Positions 21,151 to 30,274 are shown, counted from the first letter of the stretch. The stretch is 31,315 bases of DNA from CAYGBW01 sp964348185 (GCA_964348185.1 CAYGBW010000083.1:1-31315), one strand, 5' to 3'. Numbers and translations are program-made. Notes: generated by a model from the sequence alone, not told the origin.

Positions 21151-22947
21151 TTAACCCTCATAGAGGGTCCTTCCTCGATGAAACTGTTCCATCGAAATAG
21201 CTCCCGTGGGACATCTCTTGGCACAGAGGCCGCATTGGATACACATGGATTCGTCCTTGATCATGGCCGTGCCCAACTCCAACAACTCTCCCCTCTCCCT
21301 CCTTATCCTTTCGAGAGAAACCCCAAACAGGCACTCCATCAGTCGTTCGAGACGTTCATCCCCCTCGATCTCATCGAGCTTGACCATCCGGAAACAGTAT
21401 CGGGGGCAGACGTCCACACACCCGCCACAGAGGATACATTTCTTCCGATCAAAGATCGTAAAGATATAGCATTGGAAACACCGTTTGGCTTCCTCTACGG
21501 CCTCTTCTTTGGAAAATCCCAGATCGACCTCCTCGTGAAGGGAATCCCTTCTTCCCGCAGGAAGGGTGGGCATTCTGTGCCTTGGGATCTTCTCCAGATC
21601 TCGCTCAAGGGAAACATCTCCCACGGGGGTAAAGAAAGCCTGCCTTTTCCGAGACTCCCTCTTCTGGGATAGGTGAAGATCGATGGAAACGGCTGCTCTC
21701 CTTCCATCTGCGATGACCTGAATCACATCCCTGGGACCGGTCACGAAATCCCCACCGGCGAAAATCCCTGGAATGTTGGTCTGAAAAGTGTCAGAATCAA
21801 CCACCAACCGGGCCCACCTGGACATCTCAAGGCCGATCTCCTCCGGAAGAAACGAGATATCAGGGGATTGGCTCACAGCAGGGATGACCACATCACAGGG
21901 GATCGCAAATTCAGACCCCTCAACCGGGATGGGGCGTCTTCGACCCGAGTCGTCCGGCTCCCCTAGCCGGTTTCTGACACACCCGATACCGTTTACTCTT
22001 TTGCCGTCGTGGGAAAAAACCTCGATAGGAGAGGTGAGGTAGTTGATCTCGACCCCTTCAATCTCGGCCTCCTCGAGTTCCCTTTCATCCACTGGCATCT
22101 CTTCCCTCGTTCTCCTGTAGAAGAGATGAACCTTTTCCGCACCCAATCGAAGGGATGATCTCGCGGTATCAATGGCCGTGTTTCCACCGCCGATAACAGC
22201 GACCTGTTTCCCTATTTTGAGATCTTTCTCCTCTAGATTGACTTTGCGCATAAAAGTAACGCCGTGAATGACCCCCTCAAGTTCCTCACCTCGTATTCCC
22301 AGTTTTTCCGCCTTGTGAGCCCCGGCAGCGATGTAAACGGCGTCGTAATTCCTTCTCAGGTCCTCCAACTTCATCTCTTGTCCAATGGGCGTATGGGTAT
22401 GAATTTCAACTCCCAGATACTTCAGCTCCTCAAAGGCTTCTTCCACAACCTGGCGGGGAAGACGGTAAGGAGGAATTCCCACATTGAGCATGCCCCCTTT
22501 GACCGGAAGAGACTCATAAACGGTCACGCGATATCCCATCCGGGCCAGATCGTTGGCAGCCGCAAGGCCCGAAGGTCCAGCCCCGATGATGGCAACTTTT
22601 TTGTCCTTTTTCTTTTTCCTTCGGATCTCATCCAACTCCGTCCTTTTTGTTGGCAGAACCCGGAAGTCAGCACTGGCGCGTTTCAAGGAGCAGATGGATA
22701 TGGGACGGTCAAACCGAATGCCCCGTCGACACTTCTCCTCACAGGGGTGAACGCAGATACGTCCCAAAATGGCGGGAAAGAGGTTGTCCTCCCGGTTGAT
22801 CTCAAAGGCCTTATCAAAATCCCCTCTCATGATCGTGGCGATATAGGCAGGAGCACGAGTGTTGACTGGACATGCATTCTCGCAGCCAATGTTCTCCTCA
22901 AACCATCGCTCGTCAGGAACCTCCACTCGAAACCGCTCTGAACGCAT
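21151..22947 (-). CDS. GltD-like FAD/NAD(P) oxidoreductase with C-terminal ferredoxin domain
   Basis: About 598 residues. ATG 22947 is chosen because AAGGGA lies eight bases upstream; an in-frame TTG at 22968 overlaps the previous stop but has no ribosome site. The N-terminal Fe-S part has cysteines at about 22, 26, 65, 69 and 73, as in glutamate synthase small subunits and NfnB. It is followed by an FAD-binding Rossmann fold (GAGPSG at about 122-127), a second nucleotide fold ('VIGGGNTAIDTA') and 'FAGGDFVTGP'. The last 100 residues add two [4Fe-4S] motifs (CILCGGCVDVCP, CIQCGLCAKRCP). No signal peptide, so it is cytoplasmic. No large glutamate synthase gene is nearby; it probably links NAD(P)H and ferredoxin to the redox complexes. 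Confidence 0.9.
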   Translation of the reverse strand: MRSERFRVEVPDERWFEENIGCENACPVNTRAPAYIATIMRGDFDKAFEINREDNLFPAILGRICVHPCEEKCRRGIRFDRPISICSLKRASADFRVLPTKRTELDEIRRKKKKDKKVAIIGAGPSGLAAANDLARMGYRVTVYESLPVKGGMLNVGIPPYRLPRQVVEEAFEELKYLGVEIHTHTPIGQEMKLEDLRRNYDAVYIAAGAHKAEKLGIRGEELEGVIHGVTFMRKVNLEEKDLKIGKQVAVIGGGNTAIDTARSSLRLGAEKVHLFYRRTREEMPVDERELEEAEIEGVEINYLTSPIEVFSHDGKRVNGIGCVRNRLGEPDDSGRRRPIPVEGSEFAIPCDVVIPAVSQSPDISFLPEEIGLEMSRWARLVVDSDTFQTNIPGIFAGGDFVTGPRDVIQVIADGRRAAVSIDLHLSQKRESRKRQAFFTPVGDVSLERDLEKIPRHRMPTLPAGRRDSLHEEVDLGFSKEEAVEEAKRCFQCYIFTIFDRKKCILCGGCVDVCPRYCFRMVKLDEIEGDERLERLMECLFGVSLERIRRERGELLELGTAMIKDESMCIQCGLCAKRCPTGAISMEQFHRGRTLYEG

Positions 22948-22964
22948 CTCCCTGTCCCTTCGCT

Positions 22965-23438
22965 TCAAGGTCTTTGGAGTCTAAAAACTCTGAAGAGGTT
23001 GGTCACTCCTTCTCTCGTCTCGTTGAGTCGGCTGAAATAGATTTGCGCCAATTGCCTCATGATCTCCAAGCCCAGTTTGGGATCTTCCTCGATCAGGCCT
23101 TTCAGGGCGTCAGCATCGATGGCCAGAACCCTCGTCTTTTCTAGGCATTTTGCCGTTACATTATACTGAAAAGACGTCATAAGGGAGGCTGTCCCGAATA
23201 CATCCCCTTTTCTGGTCAGAGAAGACGTCATCAAATCGATATCTTCGAAGGCCTTGATCTTCAGGTTGACTGTCCCTTCCAGGAGCACGTACAGGTTTTT
23301 GGCCTCCTCGCCGTGTAAAAAGATATTCTCCTCCGCGTCGAACACCCTCTCCTGAGCGTGCTGGGCGATTCTCTCCAGTTGTGTTTCCGTCAGATCTCCA
23401 AACAGACCCGCTTCCTTCAAGATATCGACCTGAGTCAT
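22965..23438 (-). CDS. Cyclic-nucleotide-binding-fold protein without HTH, degenerate pocket
   Basis: The protein has 157 residues. ATG 23438 follows GGGGG; an in-frame TTG at 23456 is unlikely. A cNMP-binding beta-roll with 'LLEGTVNLKI' and 'KGDVFGTASLM' is followed by helices. The phosphate cassette is FGTASLMTSFQYNVTA, in which the Glu and Arg that hold cAMP/cGMP in true receptors are not present. There is no DNA-binding domain, so it is not a CRP/FNR regulator. It lies inside the redox operon, 21 bp after the eight-heme cytochrome and touching the flavoprotein gene, so it may dock on the flavoprotein or another subunit. A regulatory or scaffold role is inference. Confidence 0.8.
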   Translation of the reverse strand: MTQVDILKEAGLFGDLTETQLERIAQHAQERVFDAEENIFLHGEEAKNLYVLLEGTVNLKIKAFEDIDLMTSSLTRKGDVFGTASLMTSFQYNVTAKCLEKTRVLAIDADALKGLIEEDPKLGLEIMRQLAQIYFSRLNETREGVTNLFRVFRLQRP

Positions 23439-23459
23439 TTTTTTCCCCCGACCCAATCG

Positions 23460-25772
23460 TTATTCGGAATCCCCCTCCCCGGCGTTGAGATACTCCATCA
23501 AATCGACCATCTCTTTTCCGTTGATCTCCTGCCACTCGAGCCTCTGGGCCCTCATCTGGCCCACCATTTCGGGCCCGTGATTCCACATGACTTGGGCCAT
23601 CATGATAGGGGAGATGTGCCCCTTGTACTTTTCCAGAGGCATCTTCTCGGGCCTCCTTCCTCTCCTGATGTCATGACAGAGGTTGCACTGTTTCTGCGCA
23701 AAGACCCTCTTTCCCCTCTGCTTATCCCCGGGCTCATCGAAGTACCGGACAGAGAAGAGATAGGCGATAAGGTCGGTCATCTCCTGGGCGGATAGGGATA
23801 GGTGTTTGATGCCCTTGCCCCCTATTCTCTCCCACATCTGAGGAGAATGGTTCCACATCAAGCCTGCCACCTGTACCAGAGTTCTGGGGAATGCCTCCCT
23901 CCTCCCCAGGTCTGGACCCAGCTTATTCTTCTCTCCAGTGACCGAATGGCAGTCCTTGCAGTGATTTTCGGCGAAGAGGGTCTTTCCCGCTTGAGGGTCA
24001 CCCGGAGAGAGATAGACCTTAGCCGCCTTCGGTGAGACACTCCGGATATAGGCAATAAGGTCCACCATCTCATCCTCCTTAAACTCCGTCCATTGGAGCC
24101 CTCTCTTCCCCATCTCCTCCTTCATCTGGGGGCTGTGATTCCACATCATCTGGGTCCATAGAATGGGGTTTATATACATTCCCCATCGGCTCAGATCGGC
24201 CCCTACACCTCCCCCCGCTCCTTTAAGGGCATGGCATCTCGTGCACCCTTTGGTGGCAAGGACCTTTTCACCTTTTTGGGGGTCACCAGGTTGATCCATG
24301 TACCGGACGAAGTACATAAAGGCGATCAGATCCGCCATTTCCGTCCTGTCCATCTTCTCAGAGGGGATTCCCTTGTCCCTTATCCTTTCGAACATCTCGG
24401 GGGCGTGATTCCACATCGACGCCACCAGCTCGCCCCCCGTGATGGATACCATGGGCATTCGACTCAAATCGGGGGCCTCCTTACCCCCCTCTCCCCAAAC
24501 GCTATGGCATTTGATACAATTCTTGGCGAAAAAGACCTTCCATCCTTCCTTAGCGTCTCCCGGGAGCAAGTATGCCTGAATCGAATACTTCTCGGAGCCG
24601 ATGTATTCGATAAGGTCGCCCATCTCCCCCTTTTTGAAGTTCGGCCAGGGGATCTTTTTCATCCTCATCCGCTCTGCCATCTCCGGGGCATGATTCCACA
24701 TGCTCGTGGCTAGATCGACAGGGGAGGAGTGTCGCCCAATCTTGGCCAGGTAGGGGCCCATATCCGCCCTCTCTGCTTTTGGCGAGTGACAACGAGCGCA
24801 TCCCTTCTCCGCAAAGACCTTCTCGCCCCTGTCGATGTCCCCGGGCTCGTCGAAGTAATTGAGGAAATAGAGGTATGCGACGATATCGGCCATTTCCCTC
24901 TCGGAAAAAGTAGGGGGGTCTATCCCCATCTCTTTCATGGTAAGGATCATACTCCGACCATGGTTCCACATGGTCGCCACAACCTGGGTCAGGCTGCGGG
25001 ACAGCTCTCCCGCATGTTCGGACAGGTCTGGCCCAACTTCACCTCCTTTCCCCCTGAGGCCGTGGCACTTGGAGCACGCCTTCTGATCGAAGAGCCTCTG
25101 CCCCATCCTCGGGTTTCCCGGAAGGAGGTATGCCTTTTCCCCTCCTGGCCCCTTGGCTGTCCTCCTAATGTATTCCAACATGTCCATCATCTCGTTTCGC
25201 TTCAGCTCCGACCAGGGAATGGACATTTCCTCCATGGTTTTTATCATCTGGGAACCGTGGTTCCACATCACCTGGGCCATTGCCACCGGGGAGAGATCTC
25301 TGCGGAAATCCTCTACAGGAGCTCCGATTTCTTCTCCCTTTCCTGGTGCCGGATGGCAGTTAAGGCATCCCTTTTCGGAGAAGAGGACCTCCCCCTTTTC
25401 CGGATCGCCCGGCTCGTCGAAATAGTTGACATAGTAAAGGTAGGCGATAATGCTCGACATCTCCTCACTCGTAAACTGGGGGATGACAATTCTGGTATCC
25501 CTCATCATCTCGCTCATGGAGAGGGAGTGGTTCCACATAATCCCCGCCATCTCTAAAAGAGACCCCATGATTCTGACCTTGCCGAGATCAGGTCCCACCG
25601 CCCCCCCTACTCCTTTGATGGCATGGCATTTCACACACCCCTTGTTCACGAAAATGGTCGCCCCCTTTGCGGGGTTTTCCGGAAGGGGATACTCGGGATT
25701 GGCACTCATTGCGACAACGACAAAGGCGAGCAAGAGAAAGAGAATTCCAACAGCAACATGGGTCTTTCTCAT
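23460..25772 (-). CDS. Eight-heme c-type cytochrome made of four two-domain repeats
   Basis: The protein has 770 residues. ATG 25772 follows AAGGAGG. After a signal peptide (1-23) come eight similar domains of 90-97 residues, each with one CxxCH (starting at residues 46, 136, 233, 325, 419, 510, 605 and 696) and an 'MWNH...M' segment that may supply the distal ligand. Odd domains end 'YFDEPGD'-like and carry 'IAYLYYVNY'; even domains 2, 4 and 6 end 'YLLPGD'-like, and all even ones have a conserved Trp and 'EYIRR'-like helix. The gene thus arose by repeating a diheme unit four times. It is periplasmic, between the NrfD and cNMP genes, and looks like a long wire between complexes. Confidence 0.95.
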   Translation of the reverse strand: MRKTHVAVGILFLLLAFVVVAMSANPEYPLPENPAKGATIFVNKGCVKCHAIKGVGGAVGPDLGKVRIMGSLLEMAGIMWNHSLSMSEMMRDTRIVIPQFTSEEMSSIIAYLYYVNYFDEPGDPEKGEVLFSEKGCLNCHPAPGKGEEIGAPVEDFRRDLSPVAMAQVMWNHGSQMIKTMEEMSIPWSELKRNEMMDMLEYIRRTAKGPGGEKAYLLPGNPRMGQRLFDQKACSKCHGLRGKGGEVGPDLSEHAGELSRSLTQVVATMWNHGRSMILTMKEMGIDPPTFSEREMADIVAYLYFLNYFDEPGDIDRGEKVFAEKGCARCHSPKAERADMGPYLAKIGRHSSPVDLATSMWNHAPEMAERMRMKKIPWPNFKKGEMGDLIEYIGSEKYSIQAYLLPGDAKEGWKVFFAKNCIKCHSVWGEGGKEAPDLSRMPMVSITGGELVASMWNHAPEMFERIRDKGIPSEKMDRTEMADLIAFMYFVRYMDQPGDPQKGEKVLATKGCTRCHALKGAGGGVGADLSRWGMYINPILWTQMMWNHSPQMKEEMGKRGLQWTEFKEDEMVDLIAYIRSVSPKAAKVYLSPGDPQAGKTLFAENHCKDCHSVTGEKNKLGPDLGRREAFPRTLVQVAGLMWNHSPQMWERIGGKGIKHLSLSAQEMTDLIAYLFSVRYFDEPGDKQRGKRVFAQKQCNLCHDIRRGRRPEKMPLEKYKGHISPIMMAQVMWNHGPEMVGQMRAQRLEWQEINGKEMVDLMEYLNAGEGDSE

Positions 25773-25798
25773 ATAGCCTCCTTAGCTAGGCTGAAACC

Positions 25799-27133
25799 CT
25801 ATTCGACGATCAAACCCGGGAGATAGGTCTTTAACCTCTCCCTGACCTCCCCAAAGGATCTCTCCCTTCCCTCCTGCACCTCCCAGATGGAGACGATGGG
25901 AAAGAGCTTGGTGAAAAACATGTACAGCATAATAAAAAGGGCAAAGCACCCCGCCGTGACCGACCATTCCACCCAGGTTGGAAAGTAGGACATGGCCTCA
26001 TAGGGCAGCCGGGGGTGAGAGAGGGTTGGGACGACAATGGTATACCGCTCCAGCCACATCCCGATGGTCACGGAAACAGAGGCGATCACCGTCCCTGTGA
26101 TAGTGCGGGTCCTGCGGCCAACCAAGATAGCCACCGGAATCCCAAAACAACCCACGGCCATCGTCCAGAAGAGGGGGGCGAAGCGGCCGGTGAGCTTCTC
26201 CCAGAAGATGGTCATGTGAATGGGCTCTGCCCCGTAAAAGACGGTGAGATGCTCGGTGAAGGTGAAGTAGAACCAGAACAGGGACATCACAAGAAGCAAT
26301 ATCCCCAAATAGTTGAAGTGGATCGGTCTGAGATAATTCTCCAGGTGATAGATCTTTCGAATGAGGGCCATGGCGATGATCAAAGCGGCTATGCCCGAAA
26401 AAATGGCCCCGGCGACAAAATACGGCCCGAAAATGGCCGAGTGCCACATGGGCTGAATGGTCATGGCGAAGACAAAAGAAACAACAGTGTGGACCGAAAC
26501 CGCCACAGGAATGACCAGGACGGCCATGATGGCGATACCAATCCCCAACCATCGATGCTGTCTTTCCGATCCCGTCCATCCCAATGCGAGAATTCGGTAG
26601 AACCAGTTTCTCTTTCCTAGCTTATCCCTGAGCAGGGCGATGTCAGGGATGAGGGGAAGATAGAGGTAGATGGTACTCGCCGTCAGGTAGAGGGCAATAC
26701 TGCTGACATCCCAGAGGAGGGGAGATCGAAATTGGGCATATTGAATGATATTGAGCATCCTGTCGGGCCTTCCCAGGTCTATGAGGATATTTCCAACCCC
26801 GAAGAAGAGGACCAGCACCGTGATGACCTCGGCTGAACGGGTGATGGCCCGACGCCATTCTGCCCTGGCCAACCGAAGGATGGCTGAGATCAGGGTCCCG
26901 GCATGGCTGATCCCGATGAAGAAGACGAAATTGGTGATGTATACCCCCCAGAAGATAGGCCTGTCCAGCCCGGTCACCCCAAGTCCGAACCGATATTGGT
27001 AAAGGTAGGCAAAGACAGCCCACAGGACGACCAGCCCAAGTGCCCCGGCGGCAAGATAGAATTTCTTTCCCGTCTTCCGGATAGGGAGATATAACGCTTC
27101 ATCGATTTCCTCGTGATTCTTTTCGATCTCCAT
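25799..27133 (-). CDS. nrfD: NrfD/PsrC-type integral membrane subunit (QrcD-like)
   Basis: The protein has 444 residues with about ten transmembrane helices. ATG 27133 abuts the TGA of the Fe-S protein gene, with GAGGGAACC upstream. Family features include the N-terminal cytoplasmic segment, 'WGVYITNFVFFIGISHAGTL', 'DLGRPDRM' and 'SVHTVVSFVFA'. NrfD-type proteins hold a quinone site near the periplasmic face and pair with an Fe-S and a molybdopterin-like subunit, as in PsrABC, ActBC and QrcBCD. Here the upstream genes supply both, so this is the quinone module of a Qrc-like complex. Proton translocation is uncertain. Confidence 0.93.
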   Translation of the reverse strand: MEIEKNHEEIDEALYLPIRKTGKKFYLAAGALGLVVLWAVFAYLYQYRFGLGVTGLDRPIFWGVYITNFVFFIGISHAGTLISAILRLARAEWRRAITRSAEVITVLVLFFGVGNILIDLGRPDRMLNIIQYAQFRSPLLWDVSSIALYLTASTIYLYLPLIPDIALLRDKLGKRNWFYRILALGWTGSERQHRWLGIGIAIMAVLVIPVAVSVHTVVSFVFAMTIQPMWHSAIFGPYFVAGAIFSGIAALIIAMALIRKIYHLENYLRPIHFNYLGILLLVMSLFWFYFTFTEHLTVFYGAEPIHMTIFWEKLTGRFAPLFWTMAVGCFGIPVAILVGRRTRTITGTVIASVSVTIGMWLERYTIVVPTLSHPRLPYEAMSYFPTWVEWSVTAGCFALFIMLYMFFTKLFPIVSIWEVQEGRERSFGEVRERLKTYLPGLIVE

Positions 27134-27817
27134 TCAGGTTCCCTCGGCTAAGTAAATGACTTTCGGTTCGGTGCCTAACTCTTCCAATAGGCGAAAAGCC
27201 CGCCTGTCTCTGGAGAGCTTTGAGACCACGCTGTGGGGGTTTTCCAAATCTCCGAAGTACATGGCCCCGCTAGGGCAAGCCTCTACACATGCAGGGATAT
27301 AATCCTCGGGAGTCAATTCTCTGCCCTCCACCATCGCGTTTTCCCTTGCCCGGAGGAGCCTGTGGTGGCAGAAGGTACATTTTTCCACAACCCCCTTGGT
27401 CCGAACGGAGACATCCCGGTTCAGGGATTGCCTCATCTCTTTAGGCCATCGAGGCCGATACCAGTTGAAGGATCGGACAGTATAGGGACAGGCCGTCGTA
27501 CAATAGCGACACCCGATACAACGATAGAAGATTTGGGCGACGAGCCCCTCGGGGTTTCGGTAGGTCGCATAGACCGGACAGACCTTCACGCACGGCGGCC
27601 TGTCGCAGTGCATGCAAGGCCTCGGGAGAAACCGGGTCCGAATATGAGGATACTCCCCTTCCAAAAAGGATACGATTTCAATCCAGTGAATGGATCTTCC
27701 CATGGCCGCCTGTTCGGGGCTGACAACGGGCACATTATTTTCCGCTTTACAGGCGACAACACAGGCTTGACAAGCGGTGCATCGGTCCAGGTCGATCACC
27801 ATGCCCCATTTCGGCAA
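27134..27817 (-). CDS. Four-cluster ferredoxin-like Fe-S subunit (QrcC-like)
   Basis: The protein has 227 residues. The TTG start at 27817 is supported by AGGAGGTG (27832-27825) seven bases upstream and by family members that begin 'WGMVIDLDRC'; ATG 27802 has no site. Cysteine groups CTACQACVVAC, CMHCDRPPCVKVCP, CIGCRYCTTACP and CTFCHH...CVEACP give ligands for up to four Fe-S clusters, as in DmsB, PsrB and QrcC. It carries no signal peptide and would ride on the TAT-exported partner encoded upstream. It wires the molybdopterin-like subunit to the NrfD subunit. Confidence 0.93.
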   Translation of the reverse strand: MPKWGMVIDLDRCTACQACVVACKAENNVPVVSPEQAAMGRSIHWIEIVSFLEGEYPHIRTRFLPRPCMHCDRPPCVKVCPVYATYRNPEGLVAQIFYRCIGCRYCTTACPYTVRSFNWYRPRWPKEMRQSLNRDVSVRTKGVVEKCTFCHHRLLRARENAMVEGRELTPEDYIPACVEACPSGAMYFGDLENPHSVVSKLSRDRRAFRLLEELGTEPKVIYLAEGT

Positions 27818-27832
27818 TGGCCTTCACCTCCT

Positions 27833-30274
27833 CTACTTCTTTGAATACACCTTTGAGATCCTCACCCTGACCAGATTTTTCATGGGGTGGCCGGTGAGGG
27901 GCTCCCTCTGGTCTGAGAAGAGGGAATGGGGATTGGACCCGATCTCCTTGGCCCATCTCCCGTATGACTGATGACCTAATCCGAAGGGGATATTCACAAC
28001 CTCTGGCATTGCTCCGGGATAAAATTGGGTCACTACCTTCACCCTGCCGAAGGGAGATTCGACCCAAACCCACTCGCCATCAGCAATCCCTAGTGTTTCG
28101 GCTGTTTCTGGGTTGATCTCCAACCAGGTTGACCATCGCTTGTTGACATGGGGCCCTACGATCTCCACCAACCAAGGCTGGTTGGCGTTCCGACCCCCGT
28201 TGACGGTCATGAGTCTGTAAACGTTCAGGACTAAAGGATACTCATTATCTTCACCCAGAACGGGTTGCGGTTCATAGTGGGGCATCAAAGAGATATCCTC
28301 GCCTTCGCCCTTGCTAGGTCGAGGCCCTTCTCCTTCACCCTTGGTTTTCAGCCTTAGCCTCGAGAGCAAACCCTCCAAGGTCTGGGAATAGAATTCGAAC
28401 TTACCCGAAGGAGTTCCAAAGGCATTCTCCCACTCTCTGAAATAGTAGATGGGATCCCACCATCCTCCCTTCTCCTGCATTTGATCCCAGAACTCCTTGA
28501 AGGATTGATAGGTCGGAGCCCACCATCCCCCTTTTTGCAATAGTTTCGTCCATGCCTCCTCGAAGGGAGGGCCGAATATGTTGCCCCTCTTCGCCTCGAA
28601 TATTCCCTCCACGCTTTGCTGGAGAAGCTCCCTAAAATCCTTCCATGGAAAGGAGGAGGCCATCTGCCCTCCCATCTGTTGCGCAATTTTGATGATCACG
28701 TCCCCGGTATGCATCGTATCCCAGAGGGGCTTAATCACGGGTTGTCTTATTCCTAGCAATGGGAAACCGTTGTTGAGATAGATGGGATCGTCTTGCCATC
28801 GTTCCAAATAGCAGTGATCGGGAAGGATGAGATCGGCCAGTTGGGTAGTCTCGTCCATGAACGGGGAAAAGCTTACGATGAAGGGAACGCTCTCGATTTC
28901 CTTAAATCCCGCATTTGGACTAGAAAACAAAGGATTGGTATAGTAGAGAAACAGGGTGTTGAGGGAATAGGGTTTTCCCCCTTCCAATGCTTTTGAAAAG
29001 GAATGGGGAACGTCATGAGCTAGGGGATATTGAGCCATACCAGCCCCGTCGATTCGAGGCATTGTCAACCCCTTCTCCGCCACCTGATCGATCTGGATGG
29101 GCGGCAATTCGCCCAAGGGGATCTTTCTCGGTCTGAGAACCCCTCCAGGAACTTCGAGGTTGCCCGCTAGGGCGTTCAGGCTGTGAATGGCAAATTGATC
29201 GTAAACCCCGCTGCGCCTTCCGATCGCCAGGGAGGGTTTGTTTGCCGCAAACTCCCTTGCGAGGCGAATGATACTCTCCACCGGGACCCCTGTCGTTTGA
29301 GAAACGACACTCGGTTCATAGTCCTCGATCAGAACGGTCCTGAAACCCCGGTGCTCCTTTCCCTGGGAATCCCTCCAGTGTTCAAACCCGAAAGTATGAT
29401 CCCGGACGAATCCAGAGTCATACAGGCCTTCTTTCACCATCATGTGCCCTATGCCCAAAGCCAGCGCTCCCTCTGTTCCGGGGTTTACGGGGATCCATTC
29501 ATCCGCTTTGGCTGCCGTCATGGAAAGCCTGGGCTCTATCTGAATGATTTTTGCCCTCGAGCCGGGCCTACCTCGCCTCAGATGCCCCCAGGCCCTGAGG
29601 GCCTGGACAGGGGACCAGAAGGATTCCAGCACATTTGCGCTGAAGGAGAGAATGTAATTGGTATTCTCCAGGTCATACGCCGGTTCCTCCCAGATTCCCT
29701 GGGCCAAAAGCATCGCCTCCACCGGCTGTTGTTCCAGAAGAAACTGGTTGTCGATATAATTCGGTGAGCCATAGGCCCTTAGGAACCTCTCCATAAGAGT
29801 CCTCATCAGCCCCCTATAACGGCCCCCCATGATAGCGAAGGTATGAGGTTCCACCTCTTCTCGGATGGCCATAAGCTCTTGGGCCACTGTCCGTATGGCT
29901 TCATCCCAACTGATCTTCTCCCACTGACCCGATCCCCTTTTGCCTCTCCTCTTCAAGGGCCCTTTGATCCGATCGGGATCGTAGAGGGCTTGGAGACCGG
30001 CCTCTCCTTTCGGGCAAACGGTGTTCCTGTTTACGGGATGAAGGGGGTTGCCCTTGATTTTGACGGGCCACTCTCCGATGACCCTAACAAGGATGCCGCA
30101 GCCCCCTGAACACTGCTGACAGACAGTTGGGATCCACCTCTCTACCCCCTTTTCAAGTTCCTCCTCAACCCGGGCAAGTGCCTCGGCGTCCAAAAGGCCT
30201 GAGTCGAGGGCTAGTATCAATCCTGAAGCCCAACCCAAAGACTTCAAAAAATCTCTCCGGCTTAAACCTTTCAT
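27833..30274 (-). CDS. Molybdopterin oxidoreductase-like catalytic subunit (QrcB-like)
   Basis: The protein has 813 residues. ATG 30274 starts a TAT signal (SRRDFLK, 5-11) with a hydrophobic core and then the N-terminal [4Fe-4S] motif: Cys52, Cys55, Cys59 and Cys87. Molybdopterin-binding family segments are 'SFSANVLESFWSPVQALRAWG' at about residue 205 and 'QIEPRLSMTAAKADEWIPVNPGTEG'. At the usual metal-ligand region I see Ser or no clear ligand, not Cys or Sec. QrcB of sulfate reducers is known to lack molybdenum, so this may be a redox-inactive relative; a PsrA/PhsA-type reductase is the alternative. It is exported folded with its Fe-S partner. Confidence 0.88.
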   Translation of the reverse strand: MKGLSRRDFLKSLGWASGLILALDSGLLDAEALARVEEELEKGVERWIPTVCQQCSGGCGILVRVIGEWPVKIKGNPLHPVNRNTVCPKGEAGLQALYDPDRIKGPLKRRGKRGSGQWEKISWDEAIRTVAQELMAIREEVEPHTFAIMGGRYRGLMRTLMERFLRAYGSPNYIDNQFLLEQQPVEAMLLAQGIWEEPAYDLENTNYILSFSANVLESFWSPVQALRAWGHLRRGRPGSRAKIIQIEPRLSMTAAKADEWIPVNPGTEGALALGIGHMMVKEGLYDSGFVRDHTFGFEHWRDSQGKEHRGFRTVLIEDYEPSVVSQTTGVPVESIIRLAREFAANKPSLAIGRRSGVYDQFAIHSLNALAGNLEVPGGVLRPRKIPLGELPPIQIDQVAEKGLTMPRIDGAGMAQYPLAHDVPHSFSKALEGGKPYSLNTLFLYYTNPLFSSPNAGFKEIESVPFIVSFSPFMDETTQLADLILPDHCYLERWQDDPIYLNNGFPLLGIRQPVIKPLWDTMHTGDVIIKIAQQMGGQMASSFPWKDFRELLQQSVEGIFEAKRGNIFGPPFEEAWTKLLQKGGWWAPTYQSFKEFWDQMQEKGGWWDPIYYFREWENAFGTPSGKFEFYSQTLEGLLSRLRLKTKGEGEGPRPSKGEGEDISLMPHYEPQPVLGEDNEYPLVLNVYRLMTVNGGRNANQPWLVEIVGPHVNKRWSTWLEINPETAETLGIADGEWVWVESPFGRVKVVTQFYPGAMPEVVNIPFGLGHQSYGRWAKEIGSNPHSLFSDQREPLTGHPMKNLVRVRISKVYSKK

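Noticed and set aside
23460..25772. CRISPR-like or satellite repeat suggested by regular spacing
   Set aside because: The repeats are protein domains of about 90 residues with diverged DNA, not short exact repeats.
26015..26620. Plus-strand frame of 201 codons, rich in His, Asp and Gly
   Set aside because: It is the reverse of the NrfD transmembrane coding sequence, whose hydrophobic codons read as polar residues.
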